A DNA stretch of 64,000 nt from Sphingobacteriales bacterium 44-61 (GCA_001898405.1 MKTW01000004.1:260156-324155); one strand, 5' to 3'; counted from the stretch's first letter, positions 8,440-17,722 are shown. Notes: generated from the sequence alone by a model not told the origin. Made by a program: numbers and translations.

Positions 8440-8877
8440 ATGACAGATGAATATTTCATGACCCTTGCTCTTAAAGAGGCCCGCCGGGCTTTTGATGAAG
8501 ATGAGGTTCCCGTGGGAGCCCTGGTGGTATTGAACGAAAAGATCATTGCCAGGGGGTACAATATGGTGGAGCGGTTGAATGACCCTACAGCCCATGCCGA
8601 AATGATCGCACTCACTTCCGCTTTCAATGCATTAGGCAGCAAATACCTGCCTGAAGCTACTTTATACGTTACCGTGGAGCCCTGCTTTATGTGTGCCGGA
8701 GCACTTTACTGGAGCAAGCTCGGCAAGATCGTGTATGGCGCCGACGATGACAAGAACGGCTACCGCAAAACGGCAGGAATGAACTGGCCTTTTCATCCCA
8801 AAACAGAATTGGTAAGAGGTGTGATGAAAGAAGAATGCGGAGCGCTGATGAAAGAATTTTTCCGGAGAAAGAGATAA
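8440..8877 (+). CDS. tadA: tRNA adenosine(34) deaminase / nucleoside deaminase
   Basis: A zinc-dependent deaminase of the cytidine-deaminase fold, 145 residues. Zinc ligands and the proton-shuttling Glu are visible as HAEM (H52, E54) and PCFMCAGA (C82, C85). TadA converts A34 to inosine in tRNA-Arg(ACG). The length, the DEVPVGALVV start and the single-copy context favour tadA, though guanine-deaminase-like paralogues share the motif. It is followed 30 bp later by a strong bidirectional terminator. Confidence 0.9.
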   Translation: MTDEYFMTLALKEARRAFDEDEVPVGALVVLNEKIIARGYNMVERLNDPTAHAEMIALTSAFNALGSKYLPEATLYVTVEPCFMCAGALYWSKLGKIVYGADDDKNGYRKTAGMNWPFHPKTELVRGVMKEECGALMKEFFRRKR

Positions 8878-8906
8878 CAGATGACAAATCCCTTATTGAA
8901 ATTTTT

Positions 8907-8942
8907 AAAAAAAGACCTGGCATTTTACCAGGTCTTTTTTTA
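8907..8942. terminator. Bidirectional terminator between tadA and the SusD gene
   Basis: AGACCTGG (8913-8920) pairs with CCAGGTCT (8928-8935), flanked by an A-tract on the left and a T-tract on the right. It can therefore serve both converging genes. Confidence 0.9.
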
Positions 8943-8970
8943 ATTCTGATTGCAGGAAGCTAACAAACAC

Positions 8971-10365
8971 CTAAGGCTTATCCCACCAGATTTTACCATA
9001 CATCGTATTCGTACCGTTAAACTGCCTTTGAATGGCTTCCAGGTAATTCGTTTTGTTATTAAATTCCTCGCTCACAGGATATGCCTGTCTTGTCGGAACC
9101 TGGGTTGCAGGCGCTCCGGCAGGAGGAGATAATGCAGGGAACCCGGTTCTTCTCCACTCTGCCCATGCTTCATAGCCATGCATAAAAAGATGCACCCATC
9201 TCTGTGTAGCAATTTTCTGGAGCCCTTCTGCAGAGCTGTAGGCGATTTCCGGATGAGCCATTAAGGTAGCCAAACCACTTGTACTGCCTGTCCACTGACG
9301 AAGCGATTGTTCAATAGCAAGATCATAGTTGGATTTCGCTTCCACGTCGCCCCCTGGTATCCAACCACGTTTAGCAGCTTCTGCCTTGGCAAAAAGGACC
9401 TGCGCATAAGTAACCAGGTAAACAGGGGCGTCTGCCTTCCAGATAGCATCTCCAAGAAGAGAGGGATCTTCCGAATCAGGGTCCAGTGTTCCATATTCAA
9501 GCCCCACATAGTCTCCCACCGTATTCTTATTCCCATAAACCTTAAGTCGCGGATCATCATATGGTTTCATGTTAGCCACAAGTTTGTCGCTCAGCGCCCA
9601 CCAGAACCTTCCCTGATTTTCTATCTGATCATACCAGAAATTCCAATTGGCTTCTTCATTGCGGTGTCTGAAAACAAGATTATCATCATTACTTTGTAAA
9701 ACTCCGGCAGTTAAAGCAGTATTAAATTCCGCCTGTGCTTTGGCAGGATCTACTTGTGATAATCGAAGGGCCGCTAACAGATGTATGGTGTTTGCCAGTT
9801 TTTTCCATTTGGCCATTTTACCATCGTAAATAATATCATTAGCTATATCTGCCCCATTTATCATTGTATTTGCTTCTCCCAGGAGGGCAAATATTTTTTC
9901 ATAGATCGATTCCTGTGTGTCATAAGGAGGAGAAAAACCAGCACTTCCCTGCAGTGCCTGATCAAAAGGCACATCACCCCACCTGTCTGTAATATGCCAG
10001 AAAAAGTATGCTTTCAGGATTTTAGCAATAGCCAATTGGTTATTAACCGGCCACTCTGTATTGTCAGTATTGTTCTTCAACACTTCCTCCAGGTTCATTA
10101 GCGGCCCGGTGTAATACCCGGTAAAATCATAGTTTTCCTGTGTATAAAGCGATAGATTGGGGTATTGTGCTTCAGAAAGGAATTGCGCATTAAACTCTCC
10201 CTGGGGTGCAGAACTAAGTCCGGGCAGATACAACGATGCATTGTTGATCAGCTGCATATTTGTTGCACTACTTGGATTGTTTGTATCTCTGTTTATATCA
10301 TCATTAAATTTATTGCAGCTTACCAGCAGGCTGATACCCGATAAAATTAAAATCATTCTTTTCAT
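8971..10365 (-). CDS. SusD/RagB-family outer-membrane nutrient-binding lipoprotein
   Basis: Surface lipoprotein that captures a ligand and closes like a lid on its SusC partner. It has 464 residues from the ATG at 10365; the in-frame extension to 10404 overlaps the SusC stop. A type II signal peptide ends in LLVSC, giving a lipidated Cys near residue 17. TPR-like helices follow, and the C-terminal YEAWAEWRRTGFPAL motif is typical of the SusD-like_2 subfamily (PF12771). It starts 10 bp after the SusC stop, so the two are translated from one transcript. No glycoside hydrolase, peptidase or sigma/anti-sigma gene lies nearby, so the substrate cannot be deduced. Confidence 0.95.
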   Translation of the reverse strand: MKRMILILSGISLLVSCNKFNDDINRDTNNPSSATNMQLINNASLYLPGLSSAPQGEFNAQFLSEAQYPNLSLYTQENYDFTGYYTGPLMNLEEVLKNNTDNTEWPVNNQLAIAKILKAYFFWHITDRWGDVPFDQALQGSAGFSPPYDTQESIYEKIFALLGEANTMINGADIANDIIYDGKMAKWKKLANTIHLLAALRLSQVDPAKAQAEFNTALTAGVLQSNDDNLVFRHRNEEANWNFWYDQIENQGRFWWALSDKLVANMKPYDDPRLKVYGNKNTVGDYVGLEYGTLDPDSEDPSLLGDAIWKADAPVYLVTYAQVLFAKAEAAKRGWIPGGDVEAKSNYDLAIEQSLRQWTGSTSGLATLMAHPEIAYSSAEGLQKIATQRWVHLFMHGYEAWAEWRRTGFPALSPPAGAPATQVPTRQAYPVSEEFNNKTNYLEAIQRQFNGTNTMYGKIWWDKP

Positions 10366-10375
10366 GGGAAATGAT

Positions 10376-13300
10376 TTAAAAGTTGATAATAAGATTTGCT
10401 CCAAATGAACGAACTGTGTTCAATCCACCTGTTTCCAGCCAGCTGATCGGTGCACTTCCGGTAGACAATTCAGACGGGTCTATACCTTTAGGAGCTTTTT
10501 GCCAGATCATAACCGGGTTACGTGCAATAAGTGAAAGGTTCACACTGCTGAAAGGAAGCTTGCCCAGAACAGATTTTCCAAAAGTGTATCCAAGCCTCAG
10601 TTCTCTTAATTTTATATAAGAAGCATCATACAACCATTCTTCATACACATGGGTCCCAAGTGTGGTGCGGTAATACGCTTTGGCATCCACATACGCTGTC
10701 ACTTCTGTTTTATCTGAAGCGCGTATACCAGTCACTTTTACGCCTCCGCCATCGGCCAGCGGATCACGGACATTTTTTCCATTGTCATTTGTAGCTGCTG
10801 TTATTTCTGCCAGGCCGGTTTTAACAGCCATCATTTGTGTCCAGCTGAAAAACTGCCCGCCTGACTGGAAATCGATCATTGCACCAAGATTAAAGCCGCC
10901 AAACCGGAAAGTATTTTGAAAACCGCCTGTGAACTTGGGCAGCACTGAACCGAAATTGTGGTTAGCCTGTGTGTACAATGGCAGGTTGTTGTCGTTCAAC
11001 AAAATCTTTCCTGTAGCTTCATCCCTTTGATAGGCTTTACCAATAAGATCGCCAAAAGAACCTCCGACATAGGAGTTGAGAAAAACATCGACCCCGCTGT
11101 AGCGGTTCTGATCATGCGTATAAACATCCATACCGGGATATAATTCCACCACCTTATTCTTATTCCTTGCTATGTTAAAAATAGCATCCCATGAAAACTC
11201 TTTTGTTTTAACAGGTGATCCGGAAACACTTAGCTCAATTCCTTTATTCTGAATTTCCCCTGCATTGATCCTTGCCGAACCATAGCCGCTTGTACCGGAT
11301 ACATCCAACCGGATGATCTGGTTCTTATTGATCTGCTGATACCATGTAAAGCTTAATCCAAGCCTGTCTTTTAAAAACCGGAGATCAATACCTGCTTCAT
11401 ATGAATGTGCAAAAGAAGGTTGGATATTCGGATTGATCAATTCATCCGGCACATATAAAGTACTGTTGTTTCCATATACTCCTCCCACTCTGTAGGTAAA
11501 TGAAGTAAGGTAGGGATCCAGATCTGATCCTGCTTTGGCATAACTGAGTCTTAGTTTGCCCAGGCTTAGCGGTGACCATTTAACCAGTTCACTGAATACA
11601 AAACTTCCGGAAATGGAAGGATACCAATACGAGTTATTCCCTTTAGGTAATGTAGAAGAGTTATCATTACGTATAGAAGCATCGAGAAAATAGGTATTCT
11701 TATAACCAATGGAAGCCATTCCATACAAACTGCGGATCTGTTTGCGCAGCAGGTAAGTGCTGGCACCGGGCCTGTCAATTGATGCATCAATATTATAAAA
11801 ATCAGGGCTTGACAATCCTCCTGCTGTGGCAACGGATACGTAAGAATAACGCCTGTTGTAAAGATTCGCACCGGCGTTGGCAGTTACAGAGATATCACCC
11901 CATGATTTAGTATACTGACCAAGGAATTCATAGTTCATCTCCTTGTTTTGGTATTTTCCGTATGAATACCCGGGCACTTTCCATCCACCTGCTGCTTCAC
12001 GGGTTTCGATATTTTGAGTGAACTGATCTGCACGAACGAAACCGCTTAATTTAAGTCCGGGCAAAACCTGCCAGCTCAGACCCACATCACCGAATATCCT
12101 GTCCCTGCTGTCATTACTTGGATTTTCATATGCCTCGAAATAGGGATTGTTCCAGTAGAGCGGTTCATAACTGCTCATTGATCCATCTGAATTAGGCCGG
12201 GAAAGGTTCCAGTGAAGAAAAGTTCCATCGCTGTACCGGTAATTTTTCAGCCTTTTCATGTCAAGGTTTCTTTGAAACCACTGGAACATGTTGCGCGACC
12301 CGCCTTCATATCCTTGTGCCGGACGCTGGCCACTATTGTTTGCATAATTAAAGTTGGTGGATACTGTAAGTTTTGAAGTAAGGTCAAGTGAGGCACTGGC
12401 ACTAAGATTATTCCTTCTTAACCATGTGTTGGGTTCCACGCCTTCAATCCTTGTATTATTATAGCTAAGCCGGAAGGTGGAATTGGAATTGCCTCCGGAA
12501 ACCGTAATACCATTGTTGATAGTGGACCCGGTTTCAAAAAAATCTTTGATATTATTCGGGTGTGGATTAAACGGTGTTAACAGTCCGTATTCAGCATCTT
12601 GCGGATAAAAACTGAATACCTGCCTGGCCATGGTTCCATCCATCCTGGGGCCCCAGCTTTCATCAATAGACATGTCAACATATTTATCGCCATTTCCTAA
12701 TGTGCGCCAGGTTTGCACACTACCGCCGCCATACAGATTTTGCATAGGCAGTAAATTCCCGACCTTCTCGATTGATACAGCAGAATTCAACTGCACATTC
12801 ACTTTCTTTGCACCCTTTGACCCTTTTTTGGTTGTAATCAATATTACTCCGTACTGTCCGCGAATACCATATAGGGCAGATGCAGCCGGGCCTTTCAGCA
12901 CGTTTATTGATTCCACATCTTCAGGATTGACATCCTGTCCCGCATTACCATAATCTCCGCCATTGCGACCTGCAAAGTTCGCATTGGAAATAGGCGTTCC
13001 ATCTATAACAATTAATGGTTGATCCGTTCCAAGCAAGGAGTTAATGCCCCTGATCTTGATCTTTTGCGTTCCTCCCATACTGGCGCCGGATGAACCTGTG
13101 ACCTGAACACCTGCGACCTTTCCGGCCAATGACCCGATCACATTCTGCTCTTTTGTTAAGGTAAGGTTTTCACCTTTTACCTCTTGTGTTGCATAGCCCA
13201 GGGAACGTTGCTGACGGTTAATGCCCAAGGCAGTTACCACCACTTCAGACAATGTACCTGATTCTTGCAACTGAATGCTGTAGGTCGCTGATGTACCAAT

Positions 13301-13558
13301 TGATACTTCCTGTGCAATAAAACCGGCAGAAGAAATGATCAGCACCGGGTTATTACCGGTAACATTGATCGTAAATGATCCATTGTCATTCGCTGTTGTA
13401 GCATTGTTGGTACCTTTTTGTTGAACAGTTGCTAACGGAACAGGTTCGCCTTTACTGTTCGTTACTGTTCCAGATACCTGGCGTGACTGGCCGAATATGC
13501 TAAAAGGAAGCATAAACATGAAAGCCATCACGCAAAATAATTGGGTGACACTTCTCAT
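10376..13558 (-). CDS. SusC/RagA-family TonB-linked outer-membrane transporter
   Basis: A 1060-residue TonB-dependent transporter, the barrel partner of the SusD lipoprotein. In order it has a signal peptide (1-23), a carboxypeptidase-regulatory-like beta-sandwich (about 26-105), the plug (about 115-235, with GYATQEVKGENLT and IRGINSLLGTDQPLIVIDGTPI) and a 22-strand barrel ending in NLIINF. Energy comes from TonB/ExbBD in the inner membrane. No N-terminal STN domain is present, so it is probably not controlled by a FecR-type anti-sigma factor (inference). It is first in a two-gene operon. Confidence 0.96.
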   Translation of the reverse strand: MRSVTQLFCVMAFMFMLPFSIFGQSRQVSGTVTNSKGEPVPLATVQQKGTNNATTANDNGSFTINVTGNNPVLIISSAGFIAQEVSIGTSATYSIQLQESGTLSEVVVTALGINRQQRSLGYATQEVKGENLTLTKEQNVIGSLAGKVAGVQVTGSSGASMGGTQKIKIRGINSLLGTDQPLIVIDGTPISNANFAGRNGGDYGNAGQDVNPEDVESINVLKGPAASALYGIRGQYGVILITTKKGSKGAKKVNVQLNSAVSIEKVGNLLPMQNLYGGGSVQTWRTLGNGDKYVDMSIDESWGPRMDGTMARQVFSFYPQDAEYGLLTPFNPHPNNIKDFFETGSTINNGITVSGGNSNSTFRLSYNNTRIEGVEPNTWLRRNNLSASASLDLTSKLTVSTNFNYANNSGQRPAQGYEGGSRNMFQWFQRNLDMKRLKNYRYSDGTFLHWNLSRPNSDGSMSSYEPLYWNNPYFEAYENPSNDSRDRIFGDVGLSWQVLPGLKLSGFVRADQFTQNIETREAAGGWKVPGYSYGKYQNKEMNYEFLGQYTKSWGDISVTANAGANLYNRRYSYVSVATAGGLSSPDFYNIDASIDRPGASTYLLRKQIRSLYGMASIGYKNTYFLDASIRNDNSSTLPKGNNSYWYPSISGSFVFSELVKWSPLSLGKLRLSYAKAGSDLDPYLTSFTYRVGGVYGNNSTLYVPDELINPNIQPSFAHSYEAGIDLRFLKDRLGLSFTWYQQINKNQIIRLDVSGTSGYGSARINAGEIQNKGIELSVSGSPVKTKEFSWDAIFNIARNKNKVVELYPGMDVYTHDQNRYSGVDVFLNSYVGGSFGDLIGKAYQRDEATGKILLNDNNLPLYTQANHNFGSVLPKFTGGFQNTFRFGGFNLGAMIDFQSGGQFFSWTQMMAVKTGLAEITAATNDNGKNVRDPLADGGGVKVTGIRASDKTEVTAYVDAKAYYRTTLGTHVYEEWLYDASYIKLRELRLGYTFGKSVLGKLPFSSVNLSLIARNPVMIWQKAPKGIDPSELSTGSAPISWLETGGLNTVRSFGANLIINF

Positions 13559-13726
13559 AACAGTTGAATTTTAGTTTAGCAGTTTAGTAAAACAAGATGT
13601 TATTTACTATCAAAAATTATGCTTAAAACCTGCGGGTTTTTGCAAAAGAAAAATAGAAAAAGGATGAAAAGATTATTGTGCTTGCAGAATGCAGCAGTAT
13701 GGTCAGGATTTAATCCACATAACCCG

Positions 13727-13734
13727 TAACTTTG
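13727..13734 (+). promoter_or_regulatory. -7 box of superoxide dismutase gene
   Basis: TAACTTTG, an exact TAnnTTTG match, 54 bp upstream of the start codon. No convincing -33 element was seen at the expected spacing. Confidence 0.5.
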
Positions 13735-13787
13735 GTATCAGTTTAACTGGCATAGCTAGTTTAGAATAACCAAATAAAAAATATACT

Positions 13788-14393
13788 ATGGCATTCACTT
13801 TACCTGCGCTCCCGTATGCACCTGATGCATTGGAGCCGCATATCGACAAACAGACCATGGAAATACACCATGGCAAACACCATCAAGCTTACGTTGACAA
13901 CCTCAATAAAGCAATCGCAGGAACCGAGCATGAAAAAAAGTCATTGGAAGAACTCGTTGCCAATGCTGGTAAAATATCACCTGCTGTAAGGAATAATGGC
14001 GGTGGGCACTGGAATCACAGTTTCTTCTGGGAATTGCTTTCTGCAAAAGGCGGCAAGCCTTCAGGAAAACTGGCTGATGCGATCAATTCAACTTTTGGTT
14101 CACTCGAAGCACTGCAGGAGAAGGTGAGCACTGCAGGCGCTACCCGTTTCGGTTCAGGCTGGGCATGGCTGATCGTAAAGGATGGTAAGCTTGAAGTAAC
14201 TTCCACTCCTAACCAGGACAATCCGCTGATGGACGTAGCTGAAGTAAAAGGCACACCGATCCTGGGCATTGATGTTTGGGAACACGCTTATTACCTGAAA
14301 TATCAAAACAAACGCCCTGACTACCTGAAAGCAATATGGAATGTGATCAATTGGGAAAAGGTGGCAGCGAATTATGCAGCAGCAGTGAAGTAG
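13788..14393 (+). CDS. Superoxide dismutase (Fe/Mn family)
   Basis: Converts superoxide to hydrogen peroxide and oxygen. The 201-residue cytosolic protein has all four metal ligands: H27 ([12 protein letters not shown]), H77 ([11 protein letters not shown]), D162 and H166 ([10 protein letters not shown]). Whether it uses Fe or Mn, or is cambialistic, cannot be decided from these motifs alone, so no symbol is given. The length is normal. It is monocistronic, with its own promoter box and a strong hairpin terminator. Confidence 0.97.
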   Translation: MAFTLPALPYAPDALEPHIDKQTMEIHHGKHHQAYVDNLNKAIAGTEHEKKSLEELVANAGKISPAVRNNGGGHWNHSFFWELLSAKGGKPSGKLADAINSTFGSLEALQEKVSTAGATRFGSGWAWLIVKDGKLEVTSTPNQDNPLMDVAEVKGTPILGIDVWEHAYYLKYQNKRPDYLKAIWNVINWEKVAANYAAAVK

Positions 14394-14425
14394 GACTTAA
14401 ATCTTTCTGCAAAAAAGTATCGTAT

Positions 14426-14482
14426 CGCAAAGTGCGCAACGTGAACGCGAAGATCGCAACGTTGCGCGCTTTGCGTTTTTTT
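14426..14482 (+). terminator. Terminator of the SOD gene, GCGCAAC-type palindrome
   Basis: Arms 14426-14440 and 14461-14475 pair over 15 bp with one G-T mismatch. They are followed by a run of T (14476-14481). The GCGCAAC/CGCAAAG wording recalls the palindrome at 42433-42504. Confidence 0.8.
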
Positions 14483-14513
14483 GTGCTCCTTGCATTAGTT
14501 GATACGCTTTAGA

Positions 14514-14744
14514 TCAAGGTACCGGATCATATCCACTGCCTCCCCATGGATGACACTTTGAAATTCTTTTTATCGCCAGCCATAAGCCTTTGAATACACC
14601 ATGCTTTTTCAATGCTTCCGCAGCATAATGCGAACAGGTAGGTGTGTACCTGCACTTGGGACCGATCCAGGGAGAAATGATCAGCTGGTAAATTTTTATC
14701 AGCAGCAGAAAGGGCAGTGCTAATATGCGAAGGATTGTTTTCAC
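14514..14744 (-). CDS. yidD: Membrane protein insertion efficiency factor YidD
   Basis: A 76-residue protein with an N-terminal hydrophobic/amphipathic helix and the conserved core [19 protein letters not shown], containing the two Cys residues of the family. It helps YidC-dependent insertion of inner-membrane proteins. It uses a GTG start overlapping the rnpA stop by 4 bp (translational coupling). The order rpmH-rnpA-yidD is the conserved bacterial arrangement; yidC is not next in line here. Confidence 0.94.
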   Translation of the reverse strand: MKTILRILALPFLLLIKIYQLIISPWIGPKCRYTPTCSHYAAEALKKHGVFKGLWLAIKRISKCHPWGGSGYDPVP

Positions 14745-15136
14745 TTTATTTTCCCGGCCAGTTTTTGAATGATCCCCGTTGTTGCAGCAAACACTTCTGC
14801 GTATGCAGGAAGTTCTTTACCGGTATAGATAAAAAAAACATCCAGCTGCTTGTTTTGTTCTTCCAGTGCTTGCAACAATTCACGTTTCTGCAAACGCCAT
14901 GCTTCACGACCCAGGCGCTTGATGCAGTTCCGGTCAACTGCCTTCTTAAAGAAACGCGAGCTAGCGCCAACGCCAAACTGCAGAAGGGAACCAGTAGCTT
15001 CTTTCAGCTCCTTTTTCTTAATTACATAAAACACACGGAATGGCGGAGCGGCAAACCGCTGTCCCTGCTGAAACAGGAATTCAATCTGCTTACGGCTTTT
15101 CAGCCTTTCATGCTTGCCAAGTGTGTTTTGAGGCAT
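14741..15136 (-). CDS. rnpA: Ribonuclease P protein component
   Basis: Protein subunit of RNase P, which trims 5' leaders from pre-tRNAs. The 131 residues include the basic RNR-type helix region ([22 protein letters not shown] and R residues that contact RNA) and a typical N-terminal [11 protein letters not shown]. It lies 81 bp downstream of rpmH, with a terminator-like hairpin between them, and overlaps yidD by 4 bp. Confidence 0.94.
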   Translation of the reverse strand: MPQNTLGKHERLKSRKQIEFLFQQGQRFAAPPFRVFYVIKKKELKEATGSLLQFGVGASSRFFKKAVDRNCIKRLGREAWRLQKRELLQALEEQNKQLDVFFIYTGKELPAYAEVFAATTGIIQKLAGKIK

Positions 15137-15150
15137 ATGCGATATTACCA

Positions 15151-15180
15151 GATAAAAAAATAGCTCCCAACCGGGAGCTA
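15151..15180 (-). terminator. Intra-operon terminator/attenuator between rpmH and rnpA
   Basis: TAGCTCCC (15161-15168) pairs perfectly with GGGAGCTA (15173-15180) around AACC. On the minus strand it is followed by seven T (complement of 15154-15160). It would trim most rpmH transcripts before rnpA, matching the much higher demand for L34 than for RNase P protein. Confidence 0.8.
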
Positions 15181-15217
15181 TACAAATATCAATTAACCCG
15201 GGTTACCCGGCTGAAGT

Positions 15218-15373
15218 TTATTTTAATTTCCTTTCGTCAGAAACAGTCAGTTTCTTACGGCCTTTAGCACGACGGCTTGCCAGCACCTTGCGGCCATTGG
15301 CAGTTTGCATACGTTTACGGAAACCGTGAACGGTTTTACGACGGCGACGATGAGGTTGAAATGTACGTTTCAT
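15218..15373 (-). CDS. rpmH: 50S ribosomal protein L34
   Basis: A 51-residue, very basic ribosomal protein. It begins [18 protein letters not shown], the universal L34 start, and continues with [20 protein letters not shown]. It is 6-7 residues longer than the E. coli protein because of a C-terminal [11 protein letters not shown] tail, which is common in Bacteroidota. It is the first gene of rpmH-rnpA-yidD. A TACCTTTG box about 160 bp upstream implies a long leader. Confidence 0.97.
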   Translation of the reverse strand: MKRTFQPHRRRRKTVHGFRKRMQTANGRKVLASRRAKGRKKLTVSDERKLK

Positions 15374-15539
15374 AATCTTTTACTTTTCTTATCCGCCGAA
15401 GCTTTACCGCCTCCGTATTACTACGGCGGCCAAGAGCCTAGGCGGGATTTTTTGAAATATGGCCCGGGAGAACGGACCTGGTTTCATTTCGCACCTGCGG
15501 ATCACCACACCCGCTGGCCGTGAAAGGACGGCAAAGGTA
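15374..15539 (-). promoter_or_regulatory. Promoter and GC-rich leader of rpmH
   Basis: On the minus strand TACCTTTG (15539-15532) matches the -7 consensus. The following roughly 150 bases to the rpmH ATG are GC-rich and can form hairpins (for example CCGT...ACGG near 15404-15418 and CCGT...ACGG near 15519-15530). This may be an autoregulated ribosomal-protein leader. I did not match it to a named leader family. Confidence 0.4.
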
Positions 15540-15603
15540 GGGCAAGCTGGGGATATTTGGAGGAAAAAACGGATAATTCTTGATCCGGGAGTCTGAAATG
15601 ATC

Positions 15604-16440
15604 TTAGAGACTGGCATCCAGGTCCATATGTTTTGATTTCACCGGCTCGCCAAAGAAAATGGTCGCATGGTTGTCAAAATCCTCAGGGGCATCTGTAGTG
15701 TAAAAAACCCGCTGCCCATTTTTGCTGCAAAGGCTTTCTATTTCCGGGTGGCGGTGCAGGTAATCGGCCAGGCTGCTGGCCACGATCTCGCCTTGCGATA
15801 CGAGTTTTACACCTACCGGCAGGTATTCAGCTATCTTATCTTTCAGTAAAGGGTAATGCGTGCAGGCCAGCAGCATCGTATCGATATCCTTTCCTTTCTC
15901 CAATATCTCCCTGAGATTTTTCTTAACGAAAAAATCCGCTCCATGACCCAGGTGCTCATTATTTTCTACCAGGGGTACCCACATGGGGCAGGCTTGCTGG
16001 TAAACCCTTAATTGCGGGAAAAATTTAGCGATCTCCACCGGGTAGGAGTTGGAGGCCACTGTACCATTGGTGGCCAGTATGCCAATGCTCTGCGTTTCTG
16101 AGAACTGGCCAATGATCTCTGTAGTAGGCCGTATCACCCCCAGCACTCTTTTACCGGGAGCGATCTTTGGCAGATCATTCTGCTGGATGGTGCGCAATGC
16201 TTTTGCAGAAGCCGTGTTGCAGGCAAGTATCACCAATGAACACCCCTGTGCAAAAAACCACTCCACGCATTGCAGCGTGTAATGATACACTGTATCAAAA
16301 GAGCGGTTGCCATAAGGCGCTCTTGCATTATCACCGAGATAGAGATAATCATACTCCGGCAACTGGCGAACGATCTCTCTCAAAACCGTGAGGCCGCCAT
16401 AGCCCGAATCAAATACGCCAATGGGATTTGCTTGTTGCAT
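15604..16440 (-). CDS. murI: Glutamate racemase
   Basis: Supplies D-glutamate for peptidoglycan. It has 278 residues from the ATG at 16440. The longer frame to 16461 would start inside the terminator of the preceding gene. It has GVFDSGYGGLTVL at the N-terminus and the two catalytic Cys motifs ILACNTASAKALR and LLACTHYPLL. It is the last gene of the minus-strand uppS-bamA-skp-skp block but is separated from it by a terminator, so some independent expression is likely. Confidence 0.95.
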   Translation of the reverse strand: MQQANPIGVFDSGYGGLTVLREIVRQLPEYDYLYLGDNARAPYGNRSFDTVYHYTLQCVEWFFAQGCSLVILACNTASAKALRTIQQNDLPKIAPGKRVLGVIRPTTEIIGQFSETQSIGILATNGTVASNSYPVEIAKFFPQLRVYQQACPMWVPLVENNEHLGHGADFFVKKNLREILEKGKDIDTMLLACTHYPLLKDKIAEYLPVGVKLVSQGEIVASSLADYLHRHPEIESLCSKNGQRVFYTTDAPEDFDNHATIFFGEPVKSKHMDLDASL

Positions 16441-16444
16441 ATAT

Positions 16445-16482
16445 ACAAAAATAAGCCCCATCCTGCATGAGCGGATGGGGCT
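16445..16482 (-). terminator. Terminator of the second Skp/OmpH gene
   Basis: AGCCCCATCC (16454-16463) pairs perfectly with GGATGGGGCT (16473-16482). On the minus strand the stem is followed by TTATTTTTG. It ends just before the murI start codon. Confidence 0.85.
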
Positions 16483-16504
16483 GTAATAGTTTATTCGAAA
16501 TCGC

Positions 16505-17068
16505 TTAGCGAACTCCGCCGCCTACCGGTGGTTTGTAACCAGGTAATAATTGCGGAGGCACTGTTATATTCAGCTTTTTAGCTACCGCCTGCAACAGGTT
16601 ATCTGCTTCAGGGGCCACCAACAATGTTTCGCGTGACAATACATGTGTATAGCCTTTCTCTTTCGCTACTGCATTGATCGCATCATTGATCCTTTTCATT
16701 ACAGGGGCCAGCAACTGATTTTGCTTATTCTGGTAAGCCTGCTGGGCAAGTTCATTCCAGCTTTGCAAAGTTTGTGTCAATTGGAAAAGATCTTTCTGAT
16801 ACTGCTCTTTTACTGCAGGAACCAGGGGGTGTGCCACAGTATCGCGCAGGATACTGTCTTTATGCTGGTAGTTCTGTAACAGAGAAGTATATTCCCTGCC
16901 AATGGTATCTGTTTGATAGATACGCATCATTGAATCAATTTTTGCTACTTCTGGCATCAGGTACAACACCGTTTCAGCATCTATATAGCCGATTTTTGTT
17001 TGCGCCTGGGAAACATTGGTTACCAACACCAAGCAAACCGCCGCTACTAATACTTTCAATTTTTTCAT
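16505..17068 (-). CDS. OmpH/Skp-family periplasmic chaperone (second copy)
   Basis: A 187-residue protein with a signal peptide (1-22, ending QAQ) and an OmpH/Skp domain: IGYIDAETVLYLMPE at the start of the mature chain, a long helical hairpin (about 60-130) and a C-terminal beta part. Skp trimers hold unfolded outer-membrane proteins on their way to BamA. It lies downstream of a second, more typical copy and BamA. The Pro/Gly-rich tail (PPQLLPGYKPPVGGGVR) is an extra feature. The two copies may have different clients. Confidence 0.9.
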   Translation of the reverse strand: MKKLKVLVAAVCLVLVTNVSQAQTKIGYIDAETVLYLMPEVAKIDSMMRIYQTDTIGREYTSLLQNYQHKDSILRDTVAHPLVPAVKEQYQKDLFQLTQTLQSWNELAQQAYQNKQNQLLAPVMKRINDAINAVAKEKGYTHVLSRETLLVAPEADNLLQAVAKKLNITVPPQLLPGYKPPVGGGVR

Positions 17069-17179
17069 GGTAGTTTTTTTCTTTGCCCTCTTTTGGAGGT
17101 TTTGTCAATTTTTGTTCTTAACAGATAATATAGAGTGATAAAAAGTTGCTCGTTTTGGTTTTTTTAACAATCCGCCTGC

Positions 17180-17695
17180 TTAATTGCGGACCCCCAATTC
17201 CTTCAGCACATCCTCGCTCTTGTCCAGTTTGGGGTCGGCAAATATAATGGTAATTCCTTCACTTTTATCCAGCACAAAATCATATCCGCGCTGGGAGGAG
17301 ATTTTCTGAACTGCGTTATACACTTTATCCTGTACCGGTTTGATGAGCTCCTGTCTTTTTTTGAACAGGTCCCCTTCAAAGCCAAACCGTTGACGCTGAA
17401 GGTCACGCAGTTCTTTTTCTGTTACAAAAAGCTGATCCTGGCGTTTTTTCTTCAGATCATCGCTCAGCATCACCTGTTCCGCTTCATAATTTTTATATAA
17501 CTGATCCAGCTTCACCTGTCTTGCATCAATATCTTTCTGCCATTCCTGCGCGATATTGTCCAACTGCTCTTGTGCAGCTTTATATTCCGGCATTTTATCA
17601 AGTATAAAGCGTGTATCGATAATGGCATATTTCTGTGCAAACACGCCCATGCTGCCCATCAGGGCGATTGCTGCAATTAAAATGATCTTCTTCAT
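17180..17695 (-). CDS. OmpH/Skp-family periplasmic chaperone (first copy)
   Basis: A 171-residue protein with a signal peptide (1-20, ending FAQ). KYAIIDTRFILDKMPEYK is the canonical start of the OmpH domain; a charged coiled-coil arm (about 40-125) follows, then GYDFVLDKSEGITIIFADP. It starts 28 bp after the bamA stop, so it is cotranscribed with its functional partner. It is probably the primary Skp chaperone for outer-membrane proteins. Confidence 0.93.
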   Translation of the reverse strand: MKKIILIAAIALMGSMGVFAQKYAIIDTRFILDKMPEYKAAQEQLDNIAQEWQKDIDARQVKLDQLYKNYEAEQVMLSDDLKKKRQDQLFVTEKELRDLQRQRFGFEGDLFKKRQELIKPVQDKVYNAVQKISSQRGYDFVLDKSEGITIIFADPKLDKSEDVLKELGVRN

Positions 17696-17722
17696 GGTAT
17701 GTAAGGTTTTTTGAATGGCTAA

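Noticed and set aside
8971-13558. Complete polysaccharide utilisation locus
   Set aside because: Only SusC and SusD are present; no carbohydrate-active enzyme or hybrid regulator lies within the window.
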